From: an uncultured Phycisphaerales bacterium
GTDB taxonomy: Bacteria > Planctomycetota > Phycisphaerae > Sedimentisphaerales > Anaerobacaceae
Assembly: GCA_937927975.1 (NCBI GenBank)
Contig: CALEZT010000071.1
Span: 1 to 7,764 of the forward strand
DNA length: 7,764 nucleotides
Reading direction: 5' to 3'
Positions within the stretch are counted from its first letter, which is position 1. Every line of letters starts with the position of its first letter. Of the stretch, positions 1 to 5,894 are shown one piece after another. The position numbers and the translations under genes are program-made. The notes under the pieces were generated by a model. The model saw only the letters and a list, made by a program, of their open reading frames with translations. It made no database searches and had not been told where the DNA came from.

Positions 1-798
1 TCATAGGAAAAGCACCTCCTGTTCATTGTTCCAAAGATCCGGCCGTTCGGCCAATTCATCGAGGATCAGTTGCCATTCCAGTGGTCCCAGTTTCTCCAAC
101 TCACTGACAAGATCATTGGATATGTCGTCGCTCGTGGAAACGGCGGTGTCCGAGCGTTTGGGAACCACCGGCAGCGGCTGGCTGAACCAGTCCACCGCCC
201 TGGTGTGTGCCGCATACTCTATATCCCAGCAGGGGTGGTCGCTGGGCCCGAAGTCCCGTGAGTAGTCCACCTCGGTCGGGATCAGGATCTGGCCGCCGGG
301 GCCGATATTGAAACTCAGGCGGGCATACGTGCTGCTATCGCGGGCGACGATGGCCATGATGGCCCACTGACACGACCCAAAGACCCGCCTAAAGGTGTCC
401 TCGTCCGTGGCGCTGGGTTCCGGTGAGTCGCCGGGATGGGTATGCAACCACACGCGGGCGAACTGCTCGGGCTTTCGACCGAGGTCTACCTGGGTGTCAA
501 AGAACGTGCCCACGGCCTCGTCATCGAACTTGACACTGACGGGACTGACTTCCTGCTTGACGGTGACGAAGTCCTGGATATATAGGAGATCATCGGCGTC
601 CGTGATGCCGAATCCGCCGACTTCGTTCTCTGACTTATCCCGCAAGTACAGGAGCTTGGCCCAGGCTGTTGGACCAAATCGCAGGGCCGGTATATCGCGT
701 TCATCTTCTCCGTCCGGCCAGTCGTCATCCCAGAGGGGATGGCTCTGGTTCACTCGGGTTCGGGGATTCATCGGTTTGTTCAATCTCTTGTTCCTCAT
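1..798 (-). CDS. JAB/JAMM-domain metalloprotease (deubiquitinase-like)
   Basis: Zinc-dependent isopeptidase of the JAB/Mov34 (JAMM) family, expected to cleave a peptide or isopeptide bond after a ubiquitin-like modifier. The complete motif is visible: Glu59 in NEVGGFG, then His119-x-His121, seven residues, Ser129, two residues, Asp132. The JAB fold covers roughly residues 37-175. The C-terminal 90 residues are unrecognised and end in a predicted helical segment. The stop codon is the first three bases of the window, so the gene is complete. The chosen ATG at 798 has GAGAG about nine bases upstream and overlaps the preceding gene by 74 bases in another frame. An ATG at 771 or a GTG at 753 would shorten the overlap without touching the JAB domain. 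It follows the E2-like gene and probably acts on the ubiquitin-fold protein encoded at 1849-2070. Family assignment is confident; the substrate is inferred from context. Confidence 0.92.
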   Translation of the reverse strand: MRNKRLNKPMNPRTRVNQSHPLWDDDWPDGEDERDIPALRFGPTAWAKLLYLRDKSENEVGGFGITDADDLLYIQDFVTVKQEVSPVSVKFDDEAVGTFFDTQVDLGRKPEQFARVWLHTHPGDSPEPSATDEDTFRRVFGSCQWAIMAIVARDSSTYARLSFNIGPGGQILIPTEVDYSRDFGPSDHPCWDIEYAAHTRAVDWFSQPLPVVPKRSDTAVSTSDDISNDLVSELEKLGPLEWQLILDELAERPDLWNNEQEVLFL

Positions 799-1759
799 CT
801 TCGTTCTCTCTTTCTTCCGTGCAGTCCGGGCATAGCCCGTCGGTCATGCAGGATTCACAGCAGGTGGATTCACAGTCCTCGCACTTGGTCTTGGCGCACT
901 TGGGGCAAAGTGTCCGGTCACAGATGCTGCAGACGCCGGCGCAGTTGCCGCAGACGATCTCGCCGCAGATGGTGCAGACCCTGGAACATTCGTCGCAAAT
1001 CGCGCAATCACAATGGCTGCAGTTATACACGCTCTCATGGTCCATCACGTAGCCGCAGTCGTAGCAGGGCGTGCCGTCCCAGTCCGCCAGAGGGACGTAG
1101 GGGCTGTCCGGGTTATAGGTTTGAAGGATGCTGCGGACCATGCTGAAAAAATCGGTCAGTCTGCCTTCCTCGATGGCCGCTCGAATGGCCGCAGCGCCAT
1201 CGCCTTCGCAGAGTCCGTCATTGCTGACGTGGGGATGGGTGATCGCCTCATCTTTGGCGGCCGGATGGGGCTCCATAGCGAATACGTAATACGGGACATG
1301 ATGCTGCATCTGGTGCAGCTTGCCCAAGAACAGGGCGATGCGGAAGGGGCCCAGGTAGGTGTCCTCAAGCGTAATCGGCTCGGTGATCACCGACAGGGAG
1401 TCTTCCTCCCCATCATATTCGATCCCGCCGAATTCCGTCTCTGCGGCCCTGATCTCCGCGACGACTTCCGAGAGTGTCGGAACCCCTCTTTGTCTCTTGC
1501 TCAGCAATAGTTCAAGCCTGGAGACCAGGTAGGGGATTTCGTTTAACTGCCTGGCAATGCCCTGGCAGCAATCCTCCGCGGCGGAAAGCCAATTGCGTGA
1601 GATCGAAACCCCAAGCCTCCTCGATTGGCAGGCGATGGTATGAATTGCCTCGGTGAACAGGCTCAACTGGCGGAGGCACTCGGTATAGCGAGCCTTCTGG
1701 AAGATGAGAAGCGATTCGCGAATGCTGTCCGCGATACGCACAAGCTCTTTGTCTTTCAT
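725..1759 (-). CDS. E2-like (UBC-fold) protein with C-terminal RING-like cysteine cluster
   Basis: A 344-residue protein with three parts. Residues 1-105 are helical and unrecognised. Residues about 115-230 resemble the prokaryotic E2/UBC fold: two strand-rich stretches lead to HPHV (175-178) and then DGLCEGD, with Cys184 in the place of the E2 catalytic cysteine; a helical EGRLTDFF segment follows. Residues 232-313 contain 22 cysteines in repeated C-x2-C-x4-C-x2-C units, such as [12 protein letters not shown], typical of RING-like or other treble-clef zinc modules. The tail is acidic and Ser/Pro-rich. Fusing an E2 to a RING-like module would put conjugating and ligase-like functions in one chain. 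The frame is open to a TTG at 1780, but the ATG at 1759 has AAAGGA six bases ahead and is preferred. It lies between the modifier and JAMM genes. The E2 call rests on pattern recognition and should be tested by profile search. Confidence 0.78.
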   Translation of the reverse strand: MKDKELVRIADSIRESLLIFQKARYTECLRQLSLFTEAIHTIACQSRRLGVSISRNWLSAAEDCCQGIARQLNEIPYLVSRLELLLSKRQRGVPTLSEVVAEIRAAETEFGGIEYDGEEDSLSVITEPITLEDTYLGPFRIALFLGKLHQMQHHVPYYVFAMEPHPAAKDEAITHPHVSNDGLCEGDGAAAIRAAIEEGRLTDFFSMVRSILQTYNPDSPYVPLADWDGTPCYDCGYVMDHESVYNCSHCDCAICDECSRVCTICGEIVCGNCAGVCSICDRTLCPKCAKTKCEDCESTCCESCMTDGLCPDCTEERENEDEEQEIEQTDESPNPSEPEPSPLG

Positions 1760-1786
1760 GGTCGATCCTTTCCAATCCAATAGAAA

Positions 1787-1823
1787 AGGGCATCTGCCCG
1801 CCGTTTGGACAAGCAGATGCCCT
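1787..1823 (-). terminator. Terminator-like hairpin between modifier and E2 genes
   Basis: A perfect 11-bp inverted repeat (1787-1797 and 1813-1823, AGGGCATCTGC / GCAGATGCCCT) encloses a 15-base loop. Read on the minus strand, the stem ends in CCCT and is followed by TTTCTATT, a short T-rich run as in a rho-independent terminator. It lies 25 bases past the stop of the ubiquitin-fold gene and 27 bases before the E2-like start, so it would partly separate the two. The T-run is short, so leaky termination or an mRNA-stabilising hairpin are both possible. Confidence 0.55.
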
Positions 1824-1848
1824 CGTTGGTAGTCGTGGCACAGGATGA

Positions 1849-2070
1849 CTATGCCGCGCCCTCGATCTTGGTTGGGGTGATTGTCACGCGGTCGTTCTCC
1901 TGCAGGATGTAATCCCGCGGGACCGGCTGGCGGTTGACTCGGATGAGGAAGTCCTCGGGTCGCTCCTGGGGCATCTTGTCCTTGAAGAACTGCGACACGG
2001 TCGTCCCCGCAGTGATGTCGAGGTAATCAGCATAACCGCCGCCCAGGTTGTTGATGTAGAGCAATCTCAT
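1849..2070 (-). CDS. ThiS/MoaD-like beta-grasp (ubiquitin-fold) small protein
   Basis: A 73-residue protein with the beta-grasp layout of ThiS/MoaD: strands MRLLYINN and ADYLDITAG, helix TVSQFFKDKM, strand FLIRVNRQPV, then VPRDYILQENDRVTITPTKI. The last part matches the ThiS pattern in which a VPR turn is followed by a D/N-D strand leading to the C-terminus. ThiS, MoaD and ubiquitin end in Gly-Gly; this protein ends in Glu-Gly-Ala-Ala, so it has a single glycine followed by two alanines. Given the E2-like and JAMM genes directly downstream, it is probably a conjugated modifier, not a sulfur carrier. The start at 2070 has AAAGGA eight bases upstream. A terminator-like hairpin follows the gene and a promoter-like sequence precedes it. 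The fold is well supported; the modifier role is inferred. Confidence 0.82.
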   Translation of the reverse strand: MRLLYINNLGGGYADYLDITAGTTVSQFFKDKMPQERPEDFLIRVNRQPVPRDYILQENDRVTITPTKIEGAA

Positions 2071-2180
2071 GGTCGTTTCCTTTCAGAATGTGGCTCGTGT
2101 ATATAGGTGAATGTGATGGTGGTTGTGCTGCAGTGCGTCTGCTGTGGTGGACCCCGCGCAGAGTATCTCCCGTTGTGCAT
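2067..2180 (-). CDS. Possible 37-residue leader peptide overlapping the modifier start
   Basis: An ATG at 2180, preceded by AAAGGA, opens a 37-codon frame whose TGA stop overlaps the ATG of the ubiquitin-fold gene (ATGA arrangement). The peptide is rich in Thr, Arg, His and Pro, with a central TTTITFTYI stretch, and resembles no family I know. An in-frame ATG at 2195 would add five residues. The ribosome-binding site and the coupled stop/start are what support it; the composition does not. It may be a leader that couples translation, or chance. Confidence 0.25.
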   Translation of the reverse strand: MHNGRYSARGPPQQTHCSTTTITFTYIHEPHSERKRP

Positions 2181-2194
2181 CCTGTTTCCTTTCA
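2075..2194 (-). repeat. Duplicated Shine-Dalgarno leader (two 11-bp copies)
   Basis: The exact 11-mer TGAAAGGAAAC (minus-strand reading) occurs at 2075-2085 and 2184-2194. Each copy sits just before an ATG: the ubiquitin-fold gene and the 37-codon frame. Weaker similarity continues upstream of both copies (TATAC and CACCTATA-type sequence), which suggests a small duplication of the 5' leader. Confidence 0.5.
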
Positions 2195-2200
2195 TATGGG

Positions 2201-2228
2201 TGTATAGGGTGGGTAGATTCGATTCGAA
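2201..2228 (-). promoter_or_regulatory. Candidate promoter and overlapping palindrome for the modifier gene
   Basis: On the minus strand TTCGAA (2223-2228) lies 16 bases before TATACA (2201-2206). The second matches the sigma-70 -10 consensus at five of six bases; the first is a poor -35 (three of six). The 11-bp palindrome TTCGATTCGAA (2218-2228) covers the -35 position and could be an operator. Placement just upstream of the modifier leader makes it plausible, but the -35 is weak. Confidence 0.3.
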
Positions 2229-2331
2229 CGATGACGCCAATCAGCCCTTCTCACGGACGCCGAAGCCCGCGAGGGGGCTGAAAGCTAGTCGCCTCCATCG
2301 GTTGATGGAACTCTTTGGGATGTTTGCTGTT
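2229..2331. other. Intergenic stretch with two small hairpins
   Basis: No credible gene lies between the 95-residue gene and the modifier leader. Two inverted repeats are visible: CAGCCC/GGGCTG (2242-2247 and 2275-2280) and a perfect 6-bp stem with GGTT loop (TCCATC/GATGGA, 2294-2309) about 20 bases past the stop of the upstream gene. Neither is followed by a T-run, so they are not convincing intrinsic terminators. They may protect the 3' end of the upstream message. Confidence 0.4.
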
Positions 2332-2619
2332 CTACTGCCGCGATAGATCGACTCGTGTCCGGCGGCCATCGGCATCGAGGATATCGAGCACCGGCGGCAT
2401 GGACTTCGGATCCTCCATGATCTGATGGGCCCGCTCGGCCGCCTGCCTTACGTTTGGGGCACTGATATCGATCACATAGACCACGCGGTAGAGCGATTCC
2501 GGCCCGGTGTCCTTCGGCGGAGGCTCAAGGGTGAATCCCTTCGGGGGCACGATTGTCCTGGTATGCGTTTTCTTCGGGTTCTCATGCCGACAGGGTCGGC
2601 GCTGGTCGTGTTCTCTCAT
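2332..2619 (-). CDS. Small uncharacterised protein (95 aa)
   Basis: Function is not recognised. The first 40 residues are basic and then Pro/Lys-rich and look disordered. Residues 41-93 look like a compact alpha/beta domain: strand LYRVVYVIDI, helix NVRQAAERAHQIM, the loop DPKSMPPVLDILD, then strand TRVDLS. This resembles small two-strand, one-helix accessory proteins found next to plasmid and island genes. The start at 2619 has AGGAG eight bases upstream. It follows the CxxC gene after 36 bases and ends 261 bases before the modifier start, the widest gap in the three-prime half of the operon. No cysteine pair suggests metal binding, as only Cys10 is present. It could be a substrate or adaptor for the downstream conjugation genes, but nothing in the sequence shows that. 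Confidence 0.72.
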   Translation of the reverse strand: MREHDQRRPCRHENPKKTHTRTIVPPKGFTLEPPPKDTGPESLYRVVYVIDISAPNVRQAAERAHQIMEDPKSMPPVLDILDADGRRTRVDLSRQ

Positions 2620-2655
2620 AGGTGGACTCCTGATCTTTCGATGTGTTTGGCCATG

Positions 2656-3033
2656 TCAGCTCCAGTCTACGGATGCCGGGAAGAGGTCCACGCCCAGATG
2701 CTCGTTATGCCGGGCCAGCCAATCGCTGATGCCGGGCAGATCCTCGGGACCGCTGTAGTCTCCCTGAGCCCTGAGATATCCGACAAGATCCTGCACAGCC
2801 TTTCGCCGGTTCCGGAAGATGCGGGCGTGGACGACTTCGCCACTATCGGTCACGTGCAGCACCCAGACCTTCTTTGGCACCGAGGACATACGCCCGTGTT
2901 GGATGCCCCAGGAATAGGCCTCTTCGCAGATGGCACACAGTGATCGTTTCTGGTCGGAGGGTCTGTCTACGGACACCGATACGATCTTGCTGGCCTCGTT
3001 CTCACAGAATGGGTTTTGGCAGTACTTCTCCAT
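2656..3033 (-). CDS. Small CxxC zinc-binding-type protein (125 aa)
   Basis: Function is unknown. The N-terminus carries Cys5, Cys10, Cys33 and Cys36 (CQNPFC, then CAIC), a spacing that suits one structural zinc site. Residues 54-63 (KKVWVLHVTD) and 67-75 form likely strands, followed by a helix rich in basic residues (RNRRKAVQDLVGYLR). The last 35 residues are acidic and hydrophobic. No catalytic motif is seen. The ATG at 3033 has GGAGGG upstream, and this site overlaps the end of the preceding gene, whose stop lies only three bases away. Translation of the two is therefore probably coupled. A zinc-stabilised adaptor or nucleic-acid-binding role is possible, but I cannot choose between them. 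Confidence 0.75.
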   Translation of the reverse strand: MEKYCQNPFCENEASKIVSVSVDRPSDQKRSLCAICEEAYSWGIQHGRMSSVPKKVWVLHVTDSGEVVHARIFRNRRKAVQDLVGYLRAQGDYSGPEDLPGISDWLARHNEHLGVDLFPASVDWS

Positions 3034-3036
3034 GAC

Positions 3037-3942
3037 TCAGCCCTCCGCCTGCCTGTCCTGGGACCCGAACATCTCGGGGGCGATCTCTTCCAGGGTCTTT
3101 GGTTTCCACCAGAGATCCCGTTCGATCGGAAGCCCCAAGGGTCCCTGAGTGTGCTCAAGTTCCGAGAGGGCGACGTAACCGAGCTCTTTCTCGAGTCCAT
3201 CTGCAAGGCCGAAGAAGTGGAAGTCCACCTCCTTGCCGCTGTCATCCGTAATCGGGGAGCCTTCGGTGATGTACCACGTGAATGAACCATCGGGCGTGAA
3301 CAGCTTCAGATGCACGATGGCCTTGCCGCCCTTATCCTCCTGGGAGTACAGGGGTGGCAGCTTCCTGCGGATCTCCTGGGTCAGGAGCTTCATGCCCCGT
3401 GCTCCCTTGTGGGCGGTGCGTTTCTGTGCCTGGATGACCCTGTTGCCGCTGATGCAGACGACGTGCTCTTTGGGCAAGTTGAGTTCCGTGGCCAATTCGC
3501 CCAGGAACTCGGCCATATTGTGGTTCTGCTGGTCCCGCGAGATCGGATCCGATTCACAGGCCGGGATGGGTGTACCGATCACCTCTACCTGTTGGGGCTC
3601 GAGCTCGATGAGGACGCGACCGTTTTCGTCGGAGTGCCACTCGACATACGGGTAACTGACGTAGTCTGCCGGCGGTAATCCTGCCGTGATATCGCCGACC
3701 TTGCCGGTCTGCCCAACTGCAAATCCCTCCATGGACGTTTGGGCATCCGGTGGCGGGTCTGTCTGGGATGCATCCCCTGTGAAGTGGATCTTCGCGCCAC
3801 GGATATCGCGGTGAAAGTCTCCTTTCAGATTGAAGGTTACTGTTTCGTTCATTCCGGCGAACCGCATCCATCCGGCGACCTTGCCGAGTTGGGTGTTGTC
3901 GAGTTCGCCCTCGATCAAATACGGACTGATTCTCCACGCCAT
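3037..3942 (-). CDS. Two-domain protein with C-terminal DUF2958
   Basis: Residues about 183-282 match my knowledge of DUF2958: MKLLTQEIRRKLPPLYSQE at the domain start, then VHLKLFTPDGSFTWYITEG, FHFFGLADGLEKELGYVALSELE and GLPIERDLWW. DUF2958 has no firm function and is typically found on plasmids and integrative elements. Residues 1-175 form a separate unrecognised domain with many short strands (GWMRFAG, VTFNLKGDFHRDIRGAKIHF). DUF2958 is usually a stand-alone protein of about 100-130 residues, so this is a fusion. An internal ATG (3391-3393, Met184) with AAGGGAG eight bases upstream could release the DUF2958 domain alone. The main start at 3942 has a perfect AGGAGGT at 3950-3956. It lies 88 bases downstream of the ATPase gene and three bases before the CxxC gene. 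Confidence 0.85.
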   Translation of the reverse strand: MAWRISPYLIEGELDNTQLGKVAGWMRFAGMNETVTFNLKGDFHRDIRGAKIHFTGDASQTDPPPDAQTSMEGFAVGQTGKVGDITAGLPPADYVSYPYVEWHSDENGRVLIELEPQQVEVIGTPIPACESDPISRDQQNHNMAEFLGELATELNLPKEHVVCISGNRVIQAQKRTAHKGARGMKLLTQEIRRKLPPLYSQEDKGGKAIVHLKLFTPDGSFTWYITEGSPITDDSGKEVDFHFFGLADGLEKELGYVALSELEHTQGPLGLPIERDLWWKPKTLEEIAPEMFGSQDRQAEG

Positions 3943-3965
3943 GTTCTTTACCTCCTGAATAGGTG

Positions 3966-3979
3966 ATGAAACGTTTCAT
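3966..3979. promoter_or_regulatory. Perfect 14-bp palindrome before the DUF2958 gene
   Basis: ATGAAACGTTTCAT reads identically on both strands. It lies 24 bases upstream of the DUF2958-gene start and just before its Shine-Dalgarno site. A dimeric repressor site or an RNA hairpin near the ribosome-binding site are both possible. No promoter with good hexamers is seen beside it. Confidence 0.4.
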
Positions 3980-3992
3980 TGAATTGACGTGC

Positions 3993-4021
3993 GATGCCGG
4001 GTCGGCGCCGGACCTGGCATC
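3993..4021 (-). repeat. Strong hairpin after the ATPase gene
   Basis: An 11-bp stem (3993-4003 with 4011-4021, GATGCCGGGTC/GACCTGGCATC, one G-T wobble) closes a 7-base loop ten bases past the stop of the ATPase gene. On the minus strand the stem is followed by GCACGTCAATTC with no T-run, so it is not a typical intrinsic terminator. It may stabilise the upstream message or attenuate transcription. Confidence 0.5.
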
Positions 4022-4030
4022 CAGATTGTG

Positions 4031-5665
4031 CTACTGGGCACATGAAAACTTCCGCGGCTGGAGCATCTGGGCAGTGCCATCTGTATAGGTGATCCAGACC
4101 TTGCCGCTGGATTCGACGGTGACCTGCTTCCACTGGATGCCGAAATCGTCGACGCACTCCAGCAATCTCTGCCGCATGTACTCGCCAGGTCCCAGGATAC
4201 CTGCCCAGAACAGGTTCAACTGCTCCTCGAAGTCCGCCAACTGGGTACTGTAGGTGTCCCCATCCTCGGAATACCCACCCAGGTGGTACCAGAGATCCGA
4301 AGCGTCAAGCCGCTCTCTGGCTTCCAGGGTGACCAGGACCTCCGTCGTGCACCAGGAATGCCTCTTCGCGGTTTGCGGATGCCTGCGGACCGCCATTGGG
4401 ACGGCCGAGCAGTAGACCCTGCCATCGCTCGTGTGCGCGATGATTTGCAGGCTCTCGACTGCGACAAGGGTCTCGGAACATATGGACTCGCTAGCCAACT
4501 CCCTGCCGACCTTGAGCCGGGCCCGCTTCACCACAGGCAGTGCAGCCCAACGGTAGCCGTCGTATATAGAGGATATGTCCACTACGACGAACGGGCTCTT
4601 GAACTTGCCCAACGCTGAAAGGAGATGGGCGTTCGCTTCGTTCGGGTCATCAGCATCCCTGCAGGCCAGGGCCAGTCGGTAGCATTTCTCCAAAGGCAGG
4701 TCGGCCGGTTTCACAACCTGCACCGGTTCGGTCGGTTCGTCAGAGAGCAGGCCAACCTGATACACGGGCTGTGCCTCCGGCAGCTCAATGCCAAGCTCTT
4801 TCGCGCGGCGGTACTCACTGAACTTGAGTTTGTGGGAGCCGCGTTTCTGGATGAATCTGTAGGCCTCGGTCTCCAGGACAGCCTTGAGTCTTTCGAAGGC
4901 CTCGTTCTCTACCAAGCAGGTTCGCGCCGGGAGCATCAGCCGGATTCCGGTCGGTTCACCGGTCAGATCCACGAGGAACTGCAGTTGCTCGCCGATCGGC
5001 GTGTACGTCCACAACACGACCTGTCCATGGAAGTTGACCAGGACATCCTCCGTATAGTAGTTGTGTTTCCAGTCCCTGTGCCACTGACCCAGGGTACTGC
5101 ATTCCCGCACCTCGATTCTGCAACCCAGTTCCGGGTGCGGCACGGCTGCTTCTGACGAGATGAATGGCTCACTGGCACATTGTTGGTCGTCCACCATCAC
5201 CTTCAAGCCGGTGAAGACCGCGTGCCTTTCCACAATCTCGAAGAGCCATGGCGAATCCTCAAAGACAAACTCTGTGCCCTGGATTGGGTCATTCGCTGTG
5301 TGGACCTCGACAGGCTTGCCGGTCCATCCTTTGCCTGCGATGACAACCTCCTCGGCGCCGGAGCGGATCTGGACCTCGCGCGGCGCCAGGCAGAAGATGC
5401 CTACGCCTGCGGGATCTTCCACCTGCTCGATACTCTCATCCCAGCCGGACCTGCCGAGGTCCAATAGTGCCGAGAAATCCGCAATGCCCCGGCCATTGTC
5501 ATGTACGGCGATTCGGCCGTTCTCATTGACGATGTGTACTTCGGTTGCGCCGGCCCGCCGGGCATTCTGCAGGATCTCGATGACGCGGCCGTCCAGGGTG
5601 CCAGTGAACAGCCTTTCGGCCTTCGAAAGCAGCCGTGAGTGTACTTTGGCTTGTATGGTGTCCAT
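4031..5665 (-). CDS. GHKL (HSP90/histidine-kinase/MutL-type) ATPase
   Basis: A 544-residue protein whose N-terminus has the Bergerat ATP-binding fold. The N-box is EILQNARRAGA (Glu30, Asn34), followed by DNGRGI (Asp56 onward) and the lid glycines in DPAGVGIF (Gly87, Gly89). The arrangement suits ATP-dependent dimerisation as in HSP90, MutL and MORC-type ATPases. No dimerisation/phosphoacceptor histidine or receiver domain is seen, so a histidine kinase is unlikely. Residues about 190-544 are unrecognised, mixed alpha/beta, with no endonuclease motif I can identify. The reading frame opens at a TTG (5680), but the ATG at 5665 has GGAGGT seven bases ahead and is preferred. It is the largest gene of the operon and could be its chaperone, sensor or effector. 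The fold is clear; the task is not. Confidence 0.85.
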   Translation of the reverse strand: MDTIQAKVHSRLLSKAERLFTGTLDGRVIEILQNARRAGATEVHIVNENGRIAVHDNGRGIADFSALLDLGRSGWDESIEQVEDPAGVGIFCLAPREVQIRSGAEEVVIAGKGWTGKPVEVHTANDPIQGTEFVFEDSPWLFEIVERHAVFTGLKVMVDDQQCASEPFISSEAAVPHPELGCRIEVRECSTLGQWHRDWKHNYYTEDVLVNFHGQVVLWTYTPIGEQLQFLVDLTGEPTGIRLMLPARTCLVENEAFERLKAVLETEAYRFIQKRGSHKLKFSEYRRAKELGIELPEAQPVYQVGLLSDEPTEPVQVVKPADLPLEKCYRLALACRDADDPNEANAHLLSALGKFKSPFVVVDISSIYDGYRWAALPVVKRARLKVGRELASESICSETLVAVESLQIIAHTSDGRVYCSAVPMAVRRHPQTAKRHSWCTTEVLVTLEARERLDASDLWYHLGGYSEDGDTYSTQLADFEEQLNLFWAGILGPGEYMRQRLLECVDDFGIQWKQVTVESSGKVWITYTDGTAQMLQPRKFSCAQ

Positions 5666-5894
5666 GGGTAATACCTCCAATGGTTGGGTGGTGACGGCGG
5701 GCCGTAGTTTGTCTGCACGCCATCGTGGTTGGGTTCTGATGGCCTTGGCGATAGCCAGAGGCTCTGTGACGACAAATAGAATGCTCAGGCAACATGCCCG
5801 GGCACTACAAAGATGAGGCAGATGCGGGGGGAGCGATGAGGCTTCCCGGCGAGAGGATCGGCAGGGGGGCTGGGGACGAAGAACGGGGGGGCGT
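5666..5894. other. Intergenic spacer with G-tracts
   Basis: The 229-bp gap between the small first gene and the ATPase gene has no credible coding frame. The plus strand carries G-tracts at 5826-5831, 5864-5869, 5872-5875 and 5885-5891, with another GGGG at 5900-5903 inside the end of the upstream gene. Loops of 2-9 bases could allow a non-canonical DNA quadruplex on the strand that serves as template for the operon. The remainder holds the GGAGGT ribosome-binding site of the ATPase gene (around 5674-5679) and nothing else I recognise. Confidence 0.35.

Noticed and set aside
395..835. 146-codon plus-strand frame opposite the JAMM gene
   Set aside because: It is antisense to a protein with a complete JAMM motif, and its product is low-complexity Ser/Arg-rich; a shadow frame.
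1849..2070. Interpretation of the beta-grasp gene as a ThiS or MoaD sulfur carrier for thiamine or molybdopterin synthesis
   Set aside because: No thiamine or molybdopterin genes are near, the C-terminus is not Gly-Gly, and the neighbours are E2-like and JAMM genes.
2210..2310. tRNA-like sequence with GTTCGAATC on the minus strand
   Set aside because: The T-loop-like string is not enclosed by a complementary 5-bp stem, and no matching acceptor stem or anticodon arm could be drawn.
2107..2346. 79-codon plus-strand frame opposite the modifier leader
   Set aside because: Its upstream purine run abuts the ATG with no proper spacing, it is antisense to the operon and it overlaps the end of a better-supported minus-strand gene.
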